Assembly (NCBI RefSeq): GCF_049897565.1
Contig: NZ_JAFCWM010000018.1
Location: forward strand, 1 to 64,000
Direction of reading: 5' to 3'
Length of the DNA stretch: 64,000 nucleotides
DNA from: JAFCUW01 sp049897565
GTDB taxonomy: Bacteria > Pseudomonadota > Gammaproteobacteria > Burkholderiales > Burkholderiaceae_D
Positions 11,037 to 17,790 of this stretch are shown piece by piece. Under the pieces are notes generated by a model. It ran no database searches, was not told the DNA's origin, and was given only the letters and a program-made list of their open reading frames with translations. The translations under genes and the position numbers were made by a program. Numbering within the stretch: position 1 is the first letter of the stretch; each line of letters starts with the position of its first letter.

Positions 11037-12054
11037 GACATTTCTCCACGATTTGTTCGGCCAGCGCGCCATCGAGCTGCGCCGTCACCGGTACGACCCA
11101 CAGTCTCGGGTCGTTTTTGAGATTTTCAATTTGCCCACATTTTACTGCATCCTTCTCGGTGATCAGGATGATGTCGGCATCGACGCGCGCGAACGGCTGG
11201 TCGAGGAAATCGTGATGGTCGGGCAAGGCCAGTTCGTCGAACGCCAGGCCTTGCCCGCGCAGCATGGCGAAAAAGCGGCCTGGGTTGCCGATGCCGGCGG
11301 CGGCGACGACGCGCCTGCCGGCCAGCGCGGCCAGCGGCAGGCGCTCGGCGCGCGCGCTCATGCGTTCGGCGAGCGTGCCGGCCAGCTGCATCTGAAACGG
11401 CGTGCCGCCAACGCTTTTCGCCAGTTCGGGCGTGAGCAGCGGCGTATTGACAACGGTGAAATCGCGCCGGCGCGACACCGGCTCACGCAAGGGTCCCGCC
11501 GGCAGCAGCCAGCCGTTGCCGGCGCCGCGGCCGTCGAACAGCACGATTTCGATGTCGCGCTGCAAGGCGTAATGCTGCAGGCCGTCGTCGCTGATGATCA
11601 CGTCCACCTGCGGATGGGCCGCCAGCAGCGCCCTGGCCGCGGCCGGACGGTCGCGCCCGACCATCACCGGGCAGCCGGTGCGGCGGGCGATCAGCAGCGG
11701 CTCGTCGCCGGCGTCGGCGGCGAGCGAGCCGGCCGTCACTTCGCGCGGCGCGCTCGAGGCGCCGCCGTGACCGCGCGAAATGATGCCGGGAGTGAAGCCG
11801 GCATTGCGCAGCGTCTCGGCCAGCCAGATCGTCAGCGGCGTCTTGCCGGTGCCGCCGATAAAGATGTTGCCGACCACCAGCACCGGCACCGGCAGCTTGT
11901 GCGAGCGCATCAGGCCGGCGCGAAACAGCGCGGCGCGCAAGCCGGCGAGCAGGCGAAACAGCAGCGACAGCGGCCACAGCGCGCAGGCGAGCGCGCCGCG
12001 GCGCAGCCAGGCGCGCGTCAGTGTCGATTCCAGCGAATGCGGGGATGCGGGCAT
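11017..12054 (-). CDS. lpxK: Tetraacyldisaccharide 4'-kinase
   Basis: The 345-residue inner-membrane enzyme phosphorylates the 4' position of the lipid A disaccharide precursor with ATP. A hydrophobic N-terminal helix (about 20-45) anchors it. The P-loop GNIFIGGTGKTP follows at about 62-73, and SDDGLQHYAL is a further conserved motif. Length is close to the family norm (about 330-345). It lies 47 bp after exbD and overlaps ycaR. Confidence 0.95.
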   Translation of the reverse strand: MPASPHSLESTLTRAWLRRGALACALWPLSLLFRLLAGLRAALFRAGLMRSHKLPVPVLVVGNIFIGGTGKTPLTIWLAETLRNAGFTPGIISRGHGGASSAPREVTAGSLAADAGDEPLLIARRTGCPVMVGRDRPAAARALLAAHPQVDVIISDDGLQHYALQRDIEIVLFDGRGAGNGWLLPAGPLREPVSRRRDFTVVNTPLLTPELAKSVGGTPFQMQLAGTLAERMSARAERLPLAALAGRRVVAAAGIGNPGRFFAMLRGQGLAFDELALPDHHDFLDQPFARVDADIILITEKDAVKCGQIENLKNDPRLWVVPVTAQLDGALAEQIVEKCRGSSPA

Positions 12055-12101
12055 CAGGGTTCGGCAATGCAGGCGGGCGAAGCGAGGTTCGCCCGCGCCG
12101 C

Positions 12102-12545
12102 TTACTTCTTGCCGGCGGTCTGGGCCGCGAAGGTCAGCTTGTCATAGCCGGCCACGCGCGCCGCTTCCAGCACGTTGATGACCATCTGGTGCATCGCGAA
12201 CTGGTCGGCGTTGACGATCACGACCGGGCTGTTGGCGCCGGTCGCGTTCGGCTGCCCTTTGGCCGCGTTCTTCATGTCGTCGGCCAGGCCGGCCACCGAG
12301 GTGAACGACACGGGCACGTTGTTGACGGTGTAATTGCCCTTGGCGTCGACGGTGACGTTGATTTCGAACGGCCGCTCGAGCGCCTTCTCGGCGTCGGCGG
12401 TCGGCAGCGTGATCTGCAGTTCGGTGAACTTGCTGTAAGTAGTGGTGACCATCAGGAAGATCAGCACCACGAGCAGCACGTCGATAAACGGGATCAGGTT
12501 AATCTCCGGATCCTCGCGTCGCTTGCCGCGGCGGAAATCCATCAT
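12102..12545 (-). CDS. exbD: Biopolymer transport protein ExbD/TolR family
   Basis: The 147-residue protein has one N-terminal transmembrane segment preceded by INLIPFIDVLLVVLIFLM, with the conserved Asp (FID) that carries protons in ExbD/TolR. The C-terminal part is periplasmic. With ExbB it converts the proton gradient to mechanical work, either for TonB or for an envelope function; gene context with lpxK and kdsB favours an envelope role. Its ATG overlaps the exbB stop by 4 bp (ATGA). Confidence 0.92.
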   Translation of the reverse strand: MMDFRRGKRREDPEINLIPFIDVLLVVLIFLMVTTTYSKFTELQITLPTADAEKALERPFEINVTVDAKGNYTVNNVPVSFTSVAGLADDMKNAAKGQPNATGANSPVVIVNADQFAMHQMVINVLEAARVAGYDKLTFAAQTAGKK

Positions 12546-13147
12546 TTGCGGGCACCGTGGACAACGTCGACGAATTTCACCGCCTGCCCTTCCATGTCGA
12601 TGATGAAGCTGTCGACCAGGGCGCGGAAGTGGCGGTAGAACACCAGCGCCGGCATCGCGATCGCCAGGCCAAAGCCGGTGTTATACAGCGCCACCGAAAT
12701 GCCGTGGGCCAGTTGCGCGGGGTTTGCGCCAGTTGAATTTGTTGCGCCAAAGATTTCGATCATGCCGACCACCGTGCCGAACAGGCCCATCAGCGGGGCC
12801 AGCGAAGCGATGGTGCCGAGCGTGGTGAGGAAGCGCTCGAGCACGTGGGCGACGCCGCGGCCGGCTTCCTCGATCGACTCCTTCATCACTTCGCGCGGCG
12901 CGTCGACGTTGCGCAGCGCGGCGGCCAGCACGGCGCCGAGCGGCGAATTGTGTTCGAGCTTGTCGATGATGTCGGGCGTCACCTGGCCGTTGTGATACAC
13001 GCGGATGACCTCGGCCAGCAAGGGCTTCGGCAGGATCCTGGCGCGGCGCAGGTAAATCAGGCGTTCGATGATCAGGGCGAGGCCGACGATGGAGGCGATC
13101 AGCAACGGCCAGATCGGCCAGCCTGCAGCTTGAAGAATGGCGAGCAA
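12542..13147 (-). CDS. exbB: MotA/TolQ/ExbB proton channel family protein
   Basis: The 201-residue protein has three transmembrane segments: residues about 8-27, then the pair at about 113-135 and 150-175. GTIASLAPLMGLFGTVVGMIEIF is the proton-channel signature. It is the first gene of the exbB-exbD-lpxK-ycaR-kdsB operon. Its start faces the repeat array that separates it from xseA; in related genomes I expect xseA to be much closer (inference). Confidence 0.92.
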   Translation of the reverse strand: MLAILQAAGWPIWPLLIASIVGLALIIERLIYLRRARILPKPLLAEVIRVYHNGQVTPDIIDKLEHNSPLGAVLAAALRNVDAPREVMKESIEEAGRGVAHVLERFLTTLGTIASLAPLMGLFGTVVGMIEIFGATNSTGANPAQLAHGISVALYNTGFGLAIAMPALVFYRHFRALVDSFIIDMEGQAVKFVDVVHGARK

Positions 13148-13228
13148 AAGGAACTCCTGAATTTAGGTGGGGAATGATGCACGGCGAATGCGGCAATGTA
13201 ACGCGTTGCCAGCTGATCGGCAAGTATA

Positions 13229-13540
13229 GTTCTGCACATCTTCTGTGGATAAGATTGTGGGGAAGGACAGTGAGTGCAGGCAAGCCCGTTGATTCTTATA
13301 GGAATTTTCCTACTGCGCAAAAACGAGGCATGTGCGGAAATCTTCATAAAATTCGCCCAACAGGCCAAAGGCGGCATGAAGTTTCACCGCTTCACGTCGT
13401 TCCTTCAACGCCGCGCAAGGTTCTGCACACCTTTTTGTGGAGATTGTGCCAAAGTCATTGTCGACTAGCGCTCATCTTCATTTTAATTGAACATAGCCAT
13501 TCAATAAATGTCCAACTTCTATAGGCGCGCATTGTGCGGC
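13229..13540 (+). repeat. Left block of the DnaA-box-like repeat array
   Basis: Two units are visible. The first starts GTTCTGCACATC and has a perfect TGTGGATAA at 13244-13252, a GTTGATT motif near 13288 and a TGCGCAAAAACGAGGCAT tail ending near 13331. The second begins GTTCTGCACACC at 13420, and its box is altered to TGTGGAGA. The start-to-start distance is 191 bp. The block also holds the upstream region of exbB; the second unit runs into the transposase remnant. Confidence 0.8.
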
Positions 13541-13563
13541 AATGGGAGCGAAGAATGGCAGCG

Positions 13564-14190
13564 ATGAATCGAGTGCAGTTTCAATCCGGGTTGAGCCTGA
13601 CCCAGTTTATCGCGCGCTACGGAACCCAGGCCCAGTGAGAGAAGGAGCTCGAAAAATGCCGTTGGCCCGATGGTTTCGTATGTCCCATGTGCGCGCGAAA
13701 AGGGCACTCCGTCGTTTGGCACGGCAAGGCGAAGACGTTCCAGTGTCACGCTTGCCGACACCAGACCACGCTCACGAGCGGGACCATTTTTCATTCGAGT
13801 AAGCTGCCGCTGACAAAGTGGTTTCAAGCGATGTACTTTTTCATTCAGTCCAAAAATAACGTCTCGGCGCTGGAGTTGATGCGGGTCGTCGGGGTTTGCT
13901 ATCGGACCGCCTGGCGCCTTAAACACAAGATCCTTGAGGTGATGGCCGAACGTGAGTCTATTCGCCAACTGGAGGGCCGCGTGGAGGTGGACGACGCCTA
14001 TCTGGGCGGCGCGTACCCAAGTGGAAGGCTTGATTTCACGAAATATGGCTTCCTCTACTTGGCAGAGGCGCAGTACCGCTTTAATCGCCAATTCGATATG
14101 TCGACCATCCTCACGCGCCTGATCCACGCTGCGGCAGCTACCGGCAGCCGGACCGAAGCGTGGATGCGGCTGGCTGAAGATGAGCGCTAA
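13564..14190 (+). pseudogene. IS1595-family transposase remnant
   Basis: The frame starts MNRVQFQSGLSLTQF and is broken by an in-frame TGA at 13636-13638, where related proteins usually have Cys or Arg. It then resumes as a zinc-ribbon (CPMCARKGH...CHACRH) and the helix-turn-helix-like NVSALELMRVVGVCYRTAW. The first catalytic Asp is present in VEVDDAYLGG. After that the sequence jumps straight to a typical IS1595 C-terminus (LAEAQYRFNRQFDM), so the middle of the DDE domain with the other catalytic residues is deleted. No clear terminal inverted repeats remain. The element is dead. Confidence 0.8.
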
Positions 14191-14193
14191 TCA

Positions 14194-14500
14194 GCAAGGC
14201 ATTTGACTTCAGCACGTTCCGTTGATTCCAAAGCGGAAATTGCGCCTGCATGAAAACGAGGCGTCGGCCGAGAATGTCCACACATACGGGGTCTTCCAAA
14301 CACGCGTGGAGCAGTGCCAAAGTTCTGCGCACTTTCTGTGGCTGAAAATGTGCGCAAGAACTTCGACTCTCGTTCACACCGTTGATTTGACCAGGTATTT
14401 AATCCTTGCGCAAATTCAAGGCATTCAGCCTGAATCAGCAGTAAACACCCGGTCCCGCAATCGTGTCATGCTGTTTTGTTCATCCACTATGGAGCGCGCG
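14194..14500 (+). repeat. Middle block of the DnaA-box-like repeat array
   Basis: A half unit at 14194-14320 matches the inner part of the right-hand units (AAGGCATTTGACT, GTTGATTCCAA, AAAACGAGGC). A full unit follows from 14322 (GTTCTGCGCAC) with a decayed box TGTGGCTGA, a GTTGATTTGACC motif and a GTCATGCTGTTTTGTTCA tail like that at 20235-20252. The left edge starts 4 bp after the transposase remnant. The right end provides the stop codon of the HNH-like gene. Confidence 0.75.
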
Positions 14501-15118
14501 CCGCCTTTGCACGCTTCGATTGTCGACCGCCACGCTCTGTCTGCAGTTTTCAATTTCGTTCTTGGCAAATTTTCGAAACCGATGGTGTACCCAGACGAAA
14601 CATGGGCCGTTCAAGTAGGTCAAATCGAGCGCAAACATTCCACCCTCGTCAAGCATACGGACACACTCATAAGCCAAGCGCTCGCGTTGAGCCAGCTGCT
14701 CCTGCGATCGTCCAAGGCGCTCCACTGCATGCTTTTTCACGAACGGAAATTCATCACTACGTTTGGCTAGTCCGATGTGCTTGAGCATATGACAAAGATG
14801 GCATAACGCACGCAGCCGCGTTAGCTTCATAACTCGCGTCGGCGATAGGCGGAATTCCCATTCCTCATGGCACTCAAGGTTTTCAGTTGAACCACATTCA
14901 CTGCATCTCCTGCCGTCCAGCTTCAAACATATGCTACGGAGAAGCCCCCATACATCTGTAGGGACGACCGCCCTCGCGTTCTTGTAGTGCATTGATCGGG
15001 GGATGAGCTCGATACGGAGCCCGTTGCCCGGCGCTTGGCGCGGCTGGGGATACGGCGATTCTGCCGGCTGTTCGTACGACGGTCCGGTGGCTTGCTTGAG
15101 TGTGGTCCACATTGACAT
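14480..15118 (-). CDS. HNH-like zinc-binding protein
   Basis: From the ATG at 15118 the product has 212 residues; the frame is open to 15253, so the start is uncertain. It has CSECGSTENLECHEEWEF followed by LRALCHLCHMLKHIGLAKR, two Cys pairs with H residues in an HNH/zinc-ribbon arrangement. LIPRSMHYKNARAVVPTDVWG upstream resembles a known group of unnamed HNH-like proteins. It may be a nuclease or a zinc-binding protein; no function is established. The last residues and the stop codon lie in a copy of the repeat, so the original C-terminus may have been replaced. Confidence 0.6.
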   Translation of the reverse strand: MSMWTTLKQATGPSYEQPAESPYPQPRQAPGNGLRIELIPRSMHYKNARAVVPTDVWGLLRSICLKLDGRRCSECGSTENLECHEEWEFRLSPTRVMKLTRLRALCHLCHMLKHIGLAKRSDEFPFVKKHAVERLGRSQEQLAQRERLAYECVRMLDEGGMFALDLTYLNGPCFVWVHHRFRKFAKNEIENCRQSVAVDNRSVQRRRALHSG

Positions 15119-15652
15119 GGAAGTGAGCGCCGGCGCCAACAAAGCGGCGGACGGAGCAGTAGGCAGTTGAGAGAATCCTAAGTATTTGTCGATTGAACAA
15201 GCATGCTTGAACAAACAACAATTTCTGTACTTGCCTCGCCTGTGGCGCATCAAAGAAGCTTTCGCTTGTGCCTGCCTGAATTCGCCGACACGACTGCTTC
15301 CTCCGGTTGATCAAGTGGCGTTCTTCAACCAAGTTTGCGCGGGGCGGTATATGAACTGATCTGCAGAGCCTATTATTGCAATCGCGACAACTTCGTGATT
15401 CTTTTGGAAATGGTGCGTTCTGGCAGAAGCGCTGCTTCCAGCGTTTGACGCGACCGCTGAGTACAAGGGACGATCGGCGCAGCGTCGCACGCCTTGCTGC
15501 CCGGTCGCCCCGGCCGCTGCGCACTTTTTGAAGGCTCTCATGGACCTTGTACCGATTCGGACCGAAGTGATTGAGGCGCGCCGCAGCCGCAAGGCGGGCG
15601 CCATCGTGCTTGCGCGGCCGGTCCCGATGAAGCGGCCGCCTGCGGCGCGGCC

Positions 15653-16789
15653 GTGACGGTAGCGCTCGCATTGCTGCTCGCGTTCGGCGAGTACACCAGC
15701 AAAGTGCGCGTTACAGGCCAGCTAACGTACGCAGGCGGCGCGGTTAAGGTGGTCGCCCCTCAGTTCGGACGCATCACCGCGCGCCACGTCAAGGAGGGAC
15801 AGACGGTCACGGCTGGCCAAGCGCTGTTCGACCTGTCGGCCGAACGAATCGGCGGCAGCGGCTCGATTGACGCACGCATCGGCGCCTCGCTCGCGAGTCG
15901 GCGCGAGCAGCTCACCCAGCGCCGCGACGCCGCCTTGCAGCAACTGGCCCAGCGCGAAGGTCAACTAGCCGATCAACAGCGACTGGCACAGAGTGCGCTC
16001 GCAACCCACAAGGGCGCAGTGGTCATACAGGACGAACTGGTCAAGAGCGCGCGCGCCAACGTCGAACGTTACAGCAAGCTGGCCAAGAAAGGCTTTGTGG
16101 CGCCGGCCGTGCTGGCCCAGTACAAGAACGCCCTCAACGTCGAACTGGCGAAGCGCAACGCCCTGACGCTAAACCTGTCCGACGCCAACCGCGCATTGCT
16201 CCAGGTGCAGCAGGAAGCGGCCGCACTGGCCGGCCAAGCCAAAATGACGCGCAGCGAGGCCGCGCAGGCTCTGGCATCGCTGGAGCAGGAAACAGCCGAG
16301 CATGACGGGCGTAGCGCCAACCGTGTCACCGCCCCGGCTGCCGGCACTGTAACCGCGCTCGGCTACAGCGCCGGTCAGTCAGTCCAGGCCGGCGCCGTAA
16401 TGGCGGCGGTGCTGCCGGCCGGCAGTGTTCTGGAGGCCCAGTTGCTGATCCCATCTCGTGCCAAGGCTTCCGTCACCGTTGGACAGACGGTACAGCTGCG
16501 CATAGATTCCTTTCCTTACCAAAAGTTTGGGCTGGTGCGTGGCACCGTCACCCAAGTCGAGCTGAACCCGATCAATGACGGCTCCGCGCCCAGCGCCGCC
16601 GGCTCAGTCAACGCGCCGATGTATCGCGCCACCGTGGAACTGTCGACCAATTCTTTAACGATGTACGGCAAGCGACACGCCTTCGAACCTGGGCTGACGC
16701 TCGAAGCGGATATTTTCAACGATCGTCGGAGGCTGATCGAATGGGTGATCAACCCGCTCATTAGCGCCGCGAAGGACCGGGTGCGCTGA
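15653..16789 (+). CDS. HlyD-family secretion adaptor, apparent N-terminal frameshift
   Basis: This is the periplasmic adaptor of a type I peptide exporter. It has a membrane segment (VTVALALLLAFGEYTS), the barrel-sandwich half PQFGRITARHVKEGQTV, a coiled-coil of about 150 residues, and the second half-motif RVTAPAAGTVTALGYSAGQSV. The frame opens at a GTG at 15653. The expected N-terminus (MDLVPIRTEVIEARR, from ATG 15540 after a GAAGG site) is in another frame, which hits TGA at 15654. A single-base indel near 15627-15640 would join the two. Either the gene is broken or there is a sequencing error. The Gly-rich gene follows 39 bp downstream. The 15254-15539 region upstream holds no gene I recognise. 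Confidence 0.8.
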   Translation: MTVALALLLAFGEYTSKVRVTGQLTYAGGAVKVVAPQFGRITARHVKEGQTVTAGQALFDLSAERIGGSGSIDARIGASLASRREQLTQRRDAALQQLAQREGQLADQQRLAQSALATHKGAVVIQDELVKSARANVERYSKLAKKGFVAPAVLAQYKNALNVELAKRNALTLNLSDANRALLQVQQEAAALAGQAKMTRSEAAQALASLEQETAEHDGRSANRVTAPAAGTVTALGYSAGQSVQAGAVMAAVLPAGSVLEAQLLIPSRAKASVTVGQTVQLRIDSFPYQKFGLVRGTVTQVELNPINDGSAPSAAGSVNAPMYRATVELSTNSLTMYGKRHAFEPGLTLEADIFNDRRRLIEWVINPLISAAKDRVR

Positions 16790-16828
16790 CTGCACCCGGT
16801 ATTTTGATGTGACAGCAGAAGGAATGAT

Positions 16829-17413
16829 ATGAAAGAACTTACAAGGCAGGAATTGGACGTCTATACCAGCGGCGACCCTGGCATGGTACTAGCCGGGGGC
16901 GGATGGTCGGGTGGTGGCGCCGGCGGTTTTGGCAGCGTGGGGAATGGTGGCTTTAACCTCGGCCTCGGCAGCTTTGACTTTGGGAGCATAGGGTCTGATA
17001 TCGGGGGGCCGGCGTATACGCCGACGATGGCTCCGAACGGTTTATTCGGCATGTCAATTGCCGAAACGCTGGGTGTCGGCACCGGCATCCTCGCCATTGG
17101 GGGCGGCCTCGGCCAAGGCATCGGTGCCAGCCTGGCCATCGAGGCTGCAGGCGGCTGGGGTGCAATCGGTGGCATGGGGGCCGCTGCTGGCGGCCTTGTC
17201 GGCAGTGTCGCATTGGGGCTGCTCAGTGCCGCCGCAGTCGGTGGGGGAATCGGCATGCTCGCCTACCACAACAGCGAACTGTTACGTGACGGAGCGCAAT
17301 ACGTCGTAGGTGCCGTACTGACAGCCATCGAGGACATTGGCAACGCCATCGTGCCGATTGAGAATTGGATCAACAGTTTGCCCCATCACCCAGTGAGCGG
17401 ACAGATACCGTAA
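16829..17413 (+). CDS. Gly-rich candidate exported peptide (bacteriocin-like precursor)
   Basis: The 194-residue product begins MKELTRQELDVYTSG, which resembles the leader of C39-processed peptides (L4, E8, L9, V11 in place). The expected double-glycine is altered to SG-D at 14-16, with an AGGG at 22-25 as another possible cut site. The rest is extremely Gly-rich (GGWSGGGAGGFGSVGNGG...), with hydrophobic Gly/Ala stretches at about 80-150 that could insert in membranes. AGAAGGAA precedes the ATG. Its place between HlyD and C39 exporter genes makes it the likely substrate. It is longer than typical class II peptides. Confidence 0.65.
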   Translation: MKELTRQELDVYTSGDPGMVLAGGGWSGGGAGGFGSVGNGGFNLGLGSFDFGSIGSDIGGPAYTPTMAPNGLFGMSIAETLGVGTGILAIGGGLGQGIGASLAIEAAGGWGAIGGMGAAAGGLVGSVALGLLSAAAVGGGIGMLAYHNSELLRDGAQYVVGAVLTAIEDIGNAIVPIENWINSLPHHPVSGQIP

Positions 17414-17444
17414 GCGAACGTCCTTTCCCCTTACTGGAGCACAT

Positions 17445-17678
17445 ATGAAAATAAGTGAAGACCTTAAACACGAGCTGAAGCTGCATTTGTTTTGGCTGCG
17501 TACGATAGTCCCAGCTGTGTTCGTCTGGGTTTTGCTCTACAAGTTCGTGCCCGCGAGCTACTATCCGAAAGAGTTGTGGATTTTCATGGGCCCGGTCTGC
17601 GTAGTGGCGCATTACTGGTGGTGGCGCCAATGTCTTTCGCCCGACAAGAAAACCTTTACGCCGCGTATCTGGAAGTGA
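17445..17678 (+). CDS. Small two-helix membrane protein, candidate immunity protein
   Basis: The 77-residue product has two hydrophobic segments, TIVPAVFVWVLLYKFV (about 20-36) and LWIFMGPVCVVAHYWWW (about 44-60), with charged ends. I recognise no family. It lies 31 bp after the Gly-rich gene and before the exporter gene, the usual place of a bacteriocin immunity gene. The role is therefore inferred from position only. Confidence 0.55.
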   Translation: MKISEDLKHELKLHLFWLRTIVPAVFVWVLLYKFVPASYYPKELWIFMGPVCVVAHYWWWRQCLSPDKKTFTPRIWK

Positions 17679-17713
17679 TCTCGCGGAGCAGTTCACAGCC
17701 TTCATGACCGCAC

Positions 17714-17773
17714 AGCTTCACCTCTCCGCCCAGTCGTAAACCGCAGTTTCACGGCCCGGAAGGCCGTGAAGCT
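17714..17773 (+). promoter_or_regulatory. Overlapping alternative hairpins before the exporter gene
   Basis: TTCACGGCC (17748-17756) pairs with GGCCGTGAA (17762-17770) around a 5-nt loop. AGCTTCAC (17714-17721) can instead pair with GTGAAGCT (17766-17773). The two structures exclude each other and end 18 nt before the exporter start, close to its GGAG site. This could tune translation of the exporter relative to the peptide gene; no T-run follows, so it is not a classical terminator. Confidence 0.4.
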
Positions 17774-17790
17774 GCTTCTTGGAGCCTGTC

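Noticed and set aside
13519..14127. 202-codon minus-strand frame across the transposase remnant
   Set aside because: The plus strand holds clear transposase segments; the minus frame shows no domain.
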